Source: Verrucomicrobiota bacterium
Lineage (GTDB): Bacteria > Verrucomicrobiota > Verrucomicrobiae > Chthoniobacterales > UBA10450
Assembly (NCBI GenBank): GCA_005887855.1
Contig: VBQB01000181.1
Span: 1 to 8,216, forward strand
Length of the DNA: 8,216 nt
Direction of reading: 5' to 3'
The notes below the pieces were generated by a model that saw nothing but the letters and a program-made list of their open reading frames with translations, searched no databases and had not been told where the DNA came from. Positions 1 through 5,394 of the stretch are shown here, in pieces (the first letter of the stretch is position 1; each line of letters begins with the position of its first letter). Position numbers and translations under genes: made by a program.

Positions 1-113
1 TGGCGTTGCCAAGATTATTCGCAGCGCTCATCGAGAACGGGCAACAGAGCGACGGCTCAATCCGCATTCCGGAAAAATTGCAGTCGTACTTCGGTGCGGC
101 GGAGATTCGTTAG
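1..113 (+). CDS. serS: Seryl-tRNA synthetase, C-terminal end (5' part outside window)
   Basis: This is the last 37 codons of an open frame that enters from the left edge (first full codon at 3) and stops at TAG 111-113. The visible peptide starts ALPRLFAALIENGQQSDGS, continues IRIPEKLQSYFG, and ends AAEIR. It matches the end of class II seryl-tRNA synthetases: the motif 3 region with its Arg (residue 4 of the visible part), which contacts ATP, followed by the family's 'ENxQxxDGSxxIPExLxxY' tail. The enzyme charges tRNA-Ser with serine in the cytoplasm. The catalytic core and N-terminal coiled-coil arm are outside the window, so integrity cannot be judged, but the C-terminus is normal. It converges on the DUF72 gene, with two palindromic repeats between them. 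Confidence 0.88.
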   Translation, partial: ALPRLFAALIENGQQSDGSIRIPEKLQSYFGAAEIR

Positions 114-121
114 CCAAAATT

Positions 122-170
122 TGTAGCAACGACACTCGTTGCGTAAACCGCCCACAGGGCGGTGGCTACA
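122..170. repeat. 49-bp palindromic intergenic repeat, copy 1
   Basis: The element begins TGTAGC (122-127) and ends with its reverse complement GCTACA (165-170). Inside are two perfect short hairpins: CAACGA/TCGTTG (127-132 with 136-141, loop CAC) and CCGCCC/GGGCGG (148-153 with 157-162, loop ACA). It has the same length and the same ends as copy 2, 21 bp away. It lies between the convergent serS and DUF72 genes, where such a structure could end transcription from either side or be a REP-type dispersed repeat. There is no T-run after the stems, so it is not a classical intrinsic terminator. Calling it a dispersed genomic repeat is an inference from the paired copies here and the relic near 5390. 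Confidence 0.65.
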
Positions 171-191
171 GGGTCGGTGAAATTATTAGGC

Positions 192-240
192 TGTAGCCGT
201 TGTCGCTGACCGCGGTGCGAGGGCGCCGCCCGCGGCTACA
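192..240. repeat. 49-bp palindromic intergenic repeat, copy 2
   Basis: A perfect 8-bp terminal inverted repeat, TGTAGCCG (192-199) and CGGCTACA (233-240), bounds a GC-rich interior. The interior holds a GGGC-gcc-GCCC hairpin (221-231) and two CCGCGG blocks (210-215 and 230-235). The length, 49 bp, equals that of copy 1, while the interior differs, so the two look like members of one family rather than a recent tandem duplication. The right end overlaps the end of the minus-strand DUF72 gene: its TAG stop (238-236) is part of the repeat's terminal TGTAGC. Confidence 0.65.
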
Positions 241-1147
241 ACTGAAGATTGAGCTGCGATCGCTCCTGCTCGGACAATACTTTCTCGATTTCGGAAGGCA
301 GCGGCAAATTGAAACCAAGGCGCTGGGCGAGCCGCTGGCAGGTTTCAGGCGCAAATCCTTCGAAGTGATTGCTCACGAATGTCCATACGTTGCGCACTTC
401 GGAGAGGTGGCGCTCGATTTTTAACGACCAGCTTTCGAGGGCGGCTTCTCGTTTCCACAGCAGTTTTTCATAACGATGCAGATGCCCTCCATCGACGCTG
501 TATTTCGTGGCATAGTCGCCGAGCAGACGCAGATAAAGAAAATCGGTGGTGCGGGGGAGAAATTCGAAAGGCGCAAGATTCCGTTCGTTGAGAGGGCTGG
601 TATCGGCCCAGACCCAACAAGTGCGATATTTTTCCAGAAGGCGGATAATCTGCGGTCGATGCCAGCCGACATGGCGAAATTCAATCGCGAAACGAAAATC
701 GCGCGGCAGCTGTGCGAGAAATTTCCGAAGCGCTGGCCTTCCGTCCTTCGGCGCGAACGACGGCGGAAGCTGGATCAGGATGACCTGGAGCTTTGGCGCG
801 AGCGGCTCGATCGCGCGGAGGAATGAATTCAACTCGGCGCTGCAATCGCGCAGCCGGCAGGCATGTGTGATCTCGCGGGGAAGTTTACAAGCAAAACGAA
901 AAACGGCTGGAGTCATTTCGACCCAACGACGCACCGTATTTTCCGCGGGAGCGCCGTAAAAGGTTGAATCCACTTCCACGGCCGGCAAATAGCGTGCGTA
1001 AAATTCGAGCCAGTGAGAGTCTGGCAGATCCGCGGGATAGAAAGCGCCACACCAGTCTTCAAAACTCCATGCGCAGGCACCAATGCGTATTTTTTGCTGA
1101 TCGCTTAGATTCAAAAGAAATGAGAAGCTTAATCGATTTTGTGCCAT
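236..1147 (-). CDS. DUF72 (YecE-like) family protein
   Basis: This 303-aa protein belongs to the DUF72/YecE family, which has a TIM-barrel-like fold and no settled biochemical role. The landmarks occur in order: IRIGACAWSF (20-29), a YP pair (37-38), VEVDSTFYG (57-65), KLPREITH (88-95), ILIQLPPSF (123-131), AIEFRHVGW (154-162), YLRLLG (205-210) and SNHFEGFAPETC (259-270). These are the family's conserved barrel-strand motifs with their usual Glu, Arg, His and Asn residues, so the protein looks intact. It has no signal peptide and is probably cytoplasmic. The ATG at 1147 is the only Met before the first motif; no clear Shine-Dalgarno precedes it. The final residues are encoded right up to a repeat end, which supplies the stop codon. 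It is divergent from the BamD-like gene and convergent with serS, so it is probably monocistronic. Confidence 0.9.
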   Translation of the reverse strand: MAQNRLSFSFLLNLSDQQKIRIGACAWSFEDWCGAFYPADLPDSHWLEFYARYLPAVEVDSTFYGAPAENTVRRWVEMTPAVFRFACKLPREITHACRLRDCSAELNSFLRAIEPLAPKLQVILIQLPPSFAPKDGRPALRKFLAQLPRDFRFAIEFRHVGWHRPQIIRLLEKYRTCWVWADTSPLNERNLAPFEFLPRTTDFLYLRLLGDYATKYSVDGGHLHRYEKLLWKREAALESWSLKIERHLSEVRNVWTFVSNHFEGFAPETCQRLAQRLGFNLPLPSEIEKVLSEQERSQLNLQL

Positions 1148-1183
1148 CGAACAGACGTCGATCCAGCGAGAATGTCGATCAAT

Positions 1184-1189
1184 ATTATA
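1184..1189 (-). promoter_or_regulatory. Possible -10 element for the DUF72 gene
   Basis: Read on the minus strand, the sequence is a perfect TATAAT hexamer about 37 nt upstream of the DUF72 start at 1147. That would give a leader of roughly 30 nt. No convincing -35 hexamer lies 16-18 bp further upstream, and there is no extended TGn. The 112-bp divergent spacer (1148-1259) must also carry the promoter of the BamD-lptE operon, which I could not place. Confidence 0.22.
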
Positions 1190-1259
1190 CGGTGGCGCAC
1201 TCAGAAAAGCGGCTGCCTAACTTGACGGAACGGATAACTTAAATACCCTGCCACACCCC

Positions 1260-2504
1260 ATGTATTTCCGAATTCGCAGCCTCGTTGTGTTCGTCGTCGC
1301 CGCCCTCGCTTTGCCCAACCTCAGCGTGGCTTCGGTGGTCTTTGAGCCAGGCAAAAAGGCCAAGTTTGTGGCTCCGGGCGACGAGGAAATAAGCGGGGAT
1401 GCAGCGGAAATGTTTCAGATCGGGCAGACTGCAGAAAGAGAGGGCAACACGAAACGAGCCATCCGCGCCTACAAGACCCTTGTGAAGCGCCATCCCAAAG
1501 ACACTCTAGCTGCCGGCGCCCTTTTTCGCGCGGGCGAACTACAGGAGCAACGGCGTGATTATCTGCAAGCGGCACAATCGTTTAGTCAGTTGGTGTTGAG
1601 ATATCCGAGCAGCCCGCACTTTGATGAAGCAATTGAGGCGCAATTTCGCATCGGCGAAATCTATTTGGCGGGTAAAAAGTTGAAAATCCTGGGCATCCCG
1701 ATTGCGTCTTCATTGGACCGGGCAGTGACTATTTTCGCGGACGTTGTTCGGACGGCGCCGTACGGGAAGTACACGGCGCGTGCCCAGTTTGACATAGGCC
1801 TCGCGCGCGAAAAACAGGGTGCGAACGATGCGGCGCTCCAGGCTTACCAGGCCGTAGTGGACAAGTTTCCGAACGAGCCGGTCGCGGTAGATGCGCAATA
1901 TCAGATCGGCTACATCTGGTTCCACGCCGCGCGAACAGGAACAAAGGATGCGGCTGCCGCGAGCAACGCCAAGACTGCCTTCGAGGACTTTATTTTTCAC
2001 TATCCAAATAGCGAGAAAGCGGCGCAAGCACGTGCGAACCTGCAATTACTTGAGCACAAGCAAACGACAAGCTCCTTCGCAGTTGCGAAATTTTACGACA
2101 AACAGAAGTATTATCGCGCCGCCGTAATCTATTACAATGAAGTGATTCGTCAGCAACCAGGCTCGAGCGAAAGTGATCGGGCCAAGAAGAGGATCGATGA
2201 GTTGCGCGCGAAGGTCGGTGAAGCCGCGCTTCAGCCTGCCTTTGCTGCGGCAGACGCCGCGAAGAAAAAGCAGAGTCCGCATGGAGGCCAAGTGGCCAAA
2301 GGCGGATCGACGATGCGCGGCTCGACAAACAACGAAGCACCGTTGCCAGCTCCGGAGACTGATGTTTCGTTGCCGCCACCGGCTTCACTTACGCCGGATA
2401 CCACGACTGCTCCCGAGCCATTGCCGGCACCGCCAACGTCCGGCGGGTCTCCAGCACCCGAAGCATCGGCGTCTCCTGAAACGTCCGCCTCACCGGCGCC
2501 GTGA
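1260..2504 (+). CDS. bamD: BamD-like periplasmic TPR protein with Pro/Ala/Ser-rich tail
   Basis: This 414-aa exported protein resembles BamD (YfiO), the TPR component of the outer-membrane beta-barrel assembly complex. Residues 1-24 form a signal peptide (basic MYFRIR, hydrophobic VVFVVAALAL, probable cleavage after S-V-A24). Helical TPR-type repeats follow at about 50-80, 84-118, 124-168, 172-205, 209-250 and 270-300. Typical features are 'A...Y..LV...P' helices and a final SSFAVAKFYDKQKYYRAAV segment (271-289) that matches the BamD hallmark 'SVAxYY...W.AAV'. Two features are unusual: there is no lipobox Cys, although BamD is normally a lipoprotein, and residues from about 325 on are a low-complexity Ala/Pro/Ser/Thr tail, making it far longer than the roughly 245-residue E. 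coli protein. The ATG at 1260 gives a good signal peptide but lacks a Shine-Dalgarno. The end overlaps the lptE start, so translation is probably coupled. It could instead be a general BamD/YbgF-type TPR protein. Confidence 0.75.
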   Translation: MYFRIRSLVVFVVAALALPNLSVASVVFEPGKKAKFVAPGDEEISGDAAEMFQIGQTAEREGNTKRAIRAYKTLVKRHPKDTLAAGALFRAGELQEQRRDYLQAAQSFSQLVLRYPSSPHFDEAIEAQFRIGEIYLAGKKLKILGIPIASSLDRAVTIFADVVRTAPYGKYTARAQFDIGLAREKQGANDAALQAYQAVVDKFPNEPVAVDAQYQIGYIWFHAARTGTKDAAAASNAKTAFEDFIFHYPNSEKAAQARANLQLLEHKQTTSSFAVAKFYDKQKYYRAAVIYYNEVIRQQPGSSESDRAKKRIDELRAKVGEAALQPAFAAADAAKKKQSPHGGQVAKGGSTMRGSTNNEAPLPAPETDVSLPPPASLTPDTTTAPEPLPAPPTSGGSPAPEASASPETSASPAP

Positions 2505-3007
2505 AAGCTTTATTCACGGCAGCGCTTGCCTGCCTCTGTTTGACTGGTTGTCTCGGCTATCACATCGGTCCGGTGAAACCGTATTACCTTCGCGACGTGC
2601 ACACGATCGCGGTTCCCACCTTTACAAATAGAACGCTCGTTCCTCACATTGAAGTATTGGTGACTGACACAGTAATTAAGCAATTGCAACAAGATGGGAC
2701 ATTTCAGATTGCAGGTGACGGAAATGCGGATGCGACTTTGACGGCCGAAATCACCCGCATCGACCGCATTCCGGCGCGTTCCGTCCGGGGGAATGTGCTC
2801 CAAACGACCGAGTTTAATCTGGCTATGCACTTGAAGTACACTGTCGTGGGGTCGAACGGAGCGGCGCTCGTTCCCTCTGGTGAAGCTGTCGGAGCGACCA
2901 GTTTTTTCGTTGGCTCGGACGTTACGACTGACGAACGGCAGGCGCTGCCGCTTGCCACAGAGGACCTTGCCACGCGAGTTGTTAGGCAGCTGAGCGAGGG
3001 TTGGTGA
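2501..3007 (+). CDS. lptE: LPS-assembly lipoprotein LptE
   Basis: This 168-aa protein fits LptE, the outer-membrane lipoprotein that plugs and supports LptD when LPS is inserted into the outer leaflet. It starts with a lipoprotein signal: MK, a hydrophobic stretch, then the lipobox L14-T-G-C17 followed by GYHIG. Then come VHTIAVPTFTNRTLVPHIE (33-51), the family's 'i.v..f.N.t..p.le' block, and ADATLTAEITRIDRIPARSV (77-96, the 'L.g.I....r' block). The last part carries GATSFF (131-136) and ATEDLATRVVRQLSEGW (152-168), the typical C-terminal helix. Length is close to other LptE proteins. The start is GTG at 2501, sharing GTGA with the stop of the preceding gene; no other start gives a complete signal peptide. 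A TPR gene follows 6 nt later. LptE sequences diverge strongly, so the call leans on the lipobox, motif pattern and neighbours. Confidence 0.8.
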   Translation: MKALFTAALACLCLTGCLGYHIGPVKPYYLRDVHTIAVPTFTNRTLVPHIEVLVTDTVIKQLQQDGTFQIAGDGNADATLTAEITRIDRIPARSVRGNVLQTTEFNLAMHLKYTVVGSNGAALVPSGEAVGATSFFVGSDVTTDERQALPLATEDLATRVVRQLSEGW

Positions 3008-3013
3008 TGATCG

Positions 3014-3892
3014 ATGAAAGGTGAAGAAAAGCTTTGGTCGATTCTCAACGACAAACTCGACACCCTGCGGGCCGGCAATCGCCTGCCTGAGGCAATCCGT
3101 GTTGCTGAAACAGCTCTCGAGATTGCCAAGCGCGCTTTTCCCGGAGCCGAGACCCCTTTGGCGACAAGCTTCGAAAAATTAGGGCAACTTCTCGATCAAC
3201 AGGGAAATCGTACCGCGGCCAAAGGATATCTTCTGAAGGCGCATGCAATACTGGAAAAAATAGAACCGGCCGATCAGCGCGCCATATTTCGCTCCGCGCG
3301 GCGGCTAGCGTTCTTATGTGATAGTCTCGGTCAAACCGAGGAAGCCGTCCGCTTCTACGAAAAAGCGTTCGCCGCGGGCGGCCAACTGGAAGACCTGCCC
3401 TACTCGGACCTCGGCACTATGCTAAACAATGTTGCGCTTATTTTCCGCAAGTCAGGACGGCAAAAAGCGGCGGAGCCATATTATTTGCACGCTTTGGAGA
3501 TCTACGAAAAGCAACTCGGACCTGATCATGAAGATGTCGCCTCTGTGCTCAATAATCTGGCGGTCTTTTACACGAATGAACGTCGTTACACGGAAGCGGA
3601 GAAAATACACCTTCGGGCACTGGGCATCCGTGAGAAGGTGCATCCCACCGCGCATCCGGACATCGCGCAATCGAAATGCAACCTGGCGGTGGTGTATCAT
3701 TCACGGGGGGATTACGCGAAGGCGGCTGAACTCTATCGCGCTTCGCTCAAAAGCTGGGAGGAGTCGACCGAAAAACCGCCGCAAGACTACGAAATTGTCG
3801 CGTCGAATTACGCCGATCTTTTGCGTTCCCTTGGTCAGGTACGTAAGGCGCATCAACTGGAAGTTCGCGCACGTAAGAGGCGCGCAGGGTAA
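3014..3892 (+). CDS. Tetratricopeptide-repeat protein, kinesin-light-chain type
   Basis: This 292-aa protein is made almost entirely of TPRs. The clearest are the kinesin-light-chain style ('TPR_12') units at about 134-166, 176-208 and 218-250. These have the signatures LNNVALIFRKSGRQKAAEPYY, NNLAVFYTNERRYTEAEK and CNLAVVYHSRGDYAKAAELY, and 'ALEIYEKQLGPDHEDVA' linkers. More diverged units lie at about 12-45, 51-82, 92-120 and 260-290. There is no signal peptide, membrane segment or catalytic motif, so it is probably a cytoplasmic protein-binding scaffold; the partner is unknown. The ATG at 3014 lies 6 nt after the lptE stop, with only a distant GAGGG (2996-3000). It is clearly the third gene of the bamD-lptE operon, which hints at an envelope-related role, but this is inferred from position only. 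The very basic C-terminus (RARKRRAG) is notable. Confidence 0.85.
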   Translation: MKGEEKLWSILNDKLDTLRAGNRLPEAIRVAETALEIAKRAFPGAETPLATSFEKLGQLLDQQGNRTAAKGYLLKAHAILEKIEPADQRAIFRSARRLAFLCDSLGQTEEAVRFYEKAFAAGGQLEDLPYSDLGTMLNNVALIFRKSGRQKAAEPYYLHALEIYEKQLGPDHEDVASVLNNLAVFYTNERRYTEAEKIHLRALGIREKVHPTAHPDIAQSKCNLAVVYHSRGDYAKAAELYRASLKSWEESTEKPPQDYEIVASNYADLLRSLGQVRKAHQLEVRARKRRAG

Positions 3893-3987
3893 TCTAACAC
3901 AACATCGGCAGCTTCGTTAGGATCAGCATCGTTGGTTTGACCTTGCGGCGTCCTGGTGGCTGCGCATTTTACGGATCGCTCCCCTTT

Positions 3988-4069
3988 GCTCGCGTGGCGG
4001 AATTGGCAGACGCGTACGGCTCAGGACCGTATGGGGTAACCCGTGGAGGTTCGAGTCCTCTCGCGAGCA
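3988..4069 (+). tRNA. tRNA-Leu (anticodon CAG)
   Basis: A complete class II tRNA can be folded by eye. The acceptor stem is GCTCGCG (3988-3994) with CGCGAGC (4062-4068) and discriminator A4069. The D arm has GCG/CGC (3997-3999 with 4011-4013) and the invariant GG at 4005-4006. The anticodon stem is TACGG/CCGTA (4015-4019 with 4027-4031) around loop CTCAGGA, giving anticodon CAG at 4022-4024. A 13-nt variable region (4032-4044) contains a GGG-taa-CCC stem, and the T arm is GGAGG-TTCGAGT-CCTCT (4045-4061, one G-U pair). The long variable arm and A73 fit leucine identity; it reads CUG codons. CCA is not encoded and must be added afterwards. It lies 95 nt after the TPR gene, so a promoter of its own is possible; a weak TTGCGG at 3943-3948 is the only -35 candidate I see. 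Confidence 0.96.
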
Positions 4070-4095
4070 CTAACCAGTCTTCTATCTCACATCTC

Positions 4096-4117
4096 CGCTG
4101 AATATTTCCGTTCAGCG
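4096..4117. terminator. Hairpin between tRNA-Leu and the small basic protein gene
   Basis: CGCTGAA (4096-4102) and TTCAGCG (4111-4117) form a perfect 7-bp stem around an 8-nt loop. It begins 27 nt after the tRNA and lies before the end (4167) of the gene on the other strand. That is where a bidirectional transcription stop or tRNA 3'-processing signal would be expected. Neither side has a T-run, so classical intrinsic termination is doubtful. The rest of the 97-bp spacer 4070-4166 shows nothing else definite. Confidence 0.35.
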
Positions 4118-4166
4118 AAGCGCAAACAAGGTTTCCGCTGGCCCTATGCCGGGCGGATCGACTAAC

Positions 4167-4487
4167 CTATTTCTTTCCCGCAGCTTTCCTTCTTGCCGCC
4201 CATCGGGCCTTCATCAGTTGGGAAAGTCTCCTTCGCCCGGCAGGGGAGATTCCACCTTTCTTAACTGGAGTTGTTTTTATGCCTGCCTTTTGCCTTGCCC
4301 AACGAGCTCTGGCGGCTGCTGCAAGTTTGGCTCGAGTCGCGGCCGACATCCGGCGGCGACCGCCGCGAGCTACGGGGCCTGCAGGTGCACCTCCCACTCT
4401 GATGATTGAGGAGAGACGTTTTTCCAGAGTATCGATTTGTCGGCGAATCGAGATGGCTTCTTGTAAAGCTTCAACAGATATATCCAT
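4167..4487 (-). CDS. Small, very basic protein with two copies of an RWA motif
   Basis: I do not recognise a named family for this 106-aa protein. Residues 1-30 look like an amphipathic, coiled-coil-prone helix with regular Ile/Leu spacing (for example ALQEAISIRRQIDTLEKRL). A Gly/Pro/Ala linker follows. The basic part contains two ungapped copies of an 18-residue motif: MSAATRAKLAAAARARWA (47-64) and ISPAGRRRLSQLMKARWA (80-97). They share S, A, R, L and the end A-R-W-A, and each is followed by a Lys/Arg-rich stretch. The pattern recalls the short helical DNA-binding repeats of NUMOD3 type ('S.etr.kis.a.kgr'), so DNA or RNA binding with an N-terminal self-association helix is a reasonable guess, not a demonstrated function. 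The ATG at 4487 is the first start in frame and lacks a Shine-Dalgarno. Consistent repeat structure and composition argue that this frame, not the overlapping open frames on the other strand, is the real gene. Confidence 0.7.
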   Translation of the reverse strand: MDISVEALQEAISIRRQIDTLEKRLSSIIRVGGAPAGPVARGGRRRMSAATRAKLAAAARARWARQKAGIKTTPVKKGGISPAGRRRLSQLMKARWAARRKAAGKK

Positions 4488-4501
4488 AAGTCGTCACATA
4501 A

Positions 4502-4520
4502 CCGGAGTTAGCTCAGATGG
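4502..4520 (+). other. tRNA 5'-end-like fragment in intergenic spacer
   Basis: The 19 bases CCGGAGTTAGCTCAGATGG fit the first 19 positions of a standard tRNA: a 7-nt acceptor strand, T8, A9, the GCTC D-stem strand, A14, G15 and GG at 18-19. No matching D-stem partner, anticodon arm, T arm or acceptor 3' strand follows, so it is not a functional tRNA. It may be a relic of a tRNA gene or a chance match. The remaining spacer (4488-4680) is AT-rich in places, with TATAAA at 4535-4540, but I could not pair this with a -35 box. Confidence 0.3.
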
Positions 4521-4680
4521 CAATCAACTTTTACTATAAAAATTAGGCCTCCAATACCCTCGTTAATAACTTCTAGAGGTAGTCGAGCGTGACATAGCAT
4601 CAATTTCTGCATGAATCGGCCGATAGGGCATCGGTAACGTGAAAAGAGCGAGCGGTCCTAAGATTGCGCGTTAACGTTGG

Positions 4681-5394
4681 TTGTTCAATTTTGAGACGTT
4701 GAATAAATCCAGTATCGCGACACAGCCCGAGCGGGTCCGAAGAATGTTCGGATCTATCGCTCGACGCTACGACCTGGCCAATCATTCGCTAAGTTGTGGG
4801 GCCGATTTTTATTGGCGGAGTCGCGCCGCGCAAATCGTCGCAAGTTGGAAGCCGAAGAAAATTCTCGATCTTGCTACTGGCACAGGAGATCTCGCGTTGG
4901 TGCTCCAAGAGAAATTACCAAATGCAGAAATCATAGGCGCCGATTTCTTGGCTGAAATGCTGGAGCTCGCGAAAAGAAAAGGTGTGCGCCAAACCGTCGT
5001 TGCTGATGCAATGAGACTGCCGTTTGCCAATTCTGCCTTCGATTGCGTTACGGTTGCCTTCGGTTTGCGCAATATGGAAAACTGGGGTGCTGCGCTGCGC
5101 GAAATGTCGCGCGTCCTCAAATATGGTAGCCGCTTGCTGGTTCTGGAGTTTTCGCTGCCGCGATTGTCAATCTTGCGTGCTGCTTATCGGTTCTACTTGC
5201 ATCGGTGTCTGCCGTTTCTCGGCTCCTTTCTCACGAGGCAAAAGAACGCCTATGATTACCTTGGCGAGTCGATTGAAGAATTTCCCAGTGGCGAGGCCAT
5301 GCTTCGCTTGATCGAAACGAATGGCTTTCATAATGCTAACGCCGAACCGCTAACCGGAGGTATTGTCACAATCTACACGGCGAGAAAGTTGTAG
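4681..5394 (+). CDS. ubiE: Demethylmenaquinone/ubiquinone methyltransferase UbiE (MenG)
   Basis: This 237-aa SAM-dependent methyltransferase belongs to the UbiE/MenG family, which adds the C-methyl group that turns demethylmenaquinone into menaquinone (and, where ubiquinone is made, acts in that pathway). Motifs in order: VRRMFGSIARRYDLANHSLS (19-38), the family N-terminal signature; SAM-binding ILDLATGTGDLAL (61-73); GADFLAEML (86-94); DAMRLPFANSAFDCVTVAFG (109-128), followed by LRN; VLKYGSRLLVLEFSLP (145-160), where most members have KPGG; AYDYLGESI (190-198); and LTGGIVTIYTARK (224-236). The start is taken as TTG 4681: a stop lies at 4672-4674 in frame, and the first ATG (4744) would cut off the VRRMF signature. 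TTG at 4699 is another option. No Shine-Dalgarno is visible. The stop TAG is part of a TTGTAGCC sequence identical to a repeat end. In a verrucomicrobium the product would most likely serve menaquinone synthesis. Confidence 0.93.
   Translation: MFNFETLNKSSIATQPERVRRMFGSIARRYDLANHSLSCGADFYWRSRAAQIVASWKPKKILDLATGTGDLALVLQEKLPNAEIIGADFLAEMLELAKRKGVRQTVVADAMRLPFANSAFDCVTVAFGLRNMENWGAALREMSRVLKYGSRLLVLEFSLPRLSILRAAYRFYLHRCLPFLGSFLTRQKNAYDYLGESIEEFPSGEAMLRLIETNGFHNANAEPLTGGIVTIYTARKL

Noticed and set aside
476..959. Overlapping open frames on the plus strand across the DUF72 gene
   Set aside because: They are antisense to a gene with a full set of family motifs, have no recognisable domains and skewed Arg/Ser-rich composition typical of shadow frames.
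1222..1250. TTGACG followed by AT-rich sequence as the promoter of the BamD operon
   Set aside because: The AT-rich hexamers (TAACTT, TTAAAT) lie only 7-11 bp downstream, too close for a normal -35/-10 pair.
1908..1914. GGCTACA inside the BamD-like gene as another repeat end
   Set aside because: It encodes G-Y-I in a TPR helix, has no partner TGTAGC at 49 bp spacing and no hairpin around it.
1990..2388. Minus-strand open frame across the BamD-like gene and similar ones in lptE
   Set aside because: Low-complexity Arg/Ser-rich translation of a GC-rich coding strand with no start signal or domain; the plus-strand genes have signal peptides and motifs.
2173..2631. Plus-strand frame rich in Arg, His and Pro across the bamD-lptE overlap
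   Set aside because: It is the out-of-frame reading of the Pro/Ala/Ser tail; composition explains it and it would conflict with two supported genes.
3893..3987. Strong promoter for tRNA-Leu
   Set aside because: TTGACC (3937-3942) and TTGCGG (3943-3948) are possible -35 boxes but no good -10 stands at 16-18 bp, so no promoter is called.
4146..4409. Plus-strand Cys/Ser/Pro-rich open frames opposite the small basic protein
   Set aside because: The minus-strand frame has a regular duplicated motif and a coherent coiled-coil start, while the plus-strand frames have no pattern.
4744..4746. First ATG as the start of ubiE
   Set aside because: It would remove the conserved VRRMF start of the family signature although the frame is open upstream to 4675.
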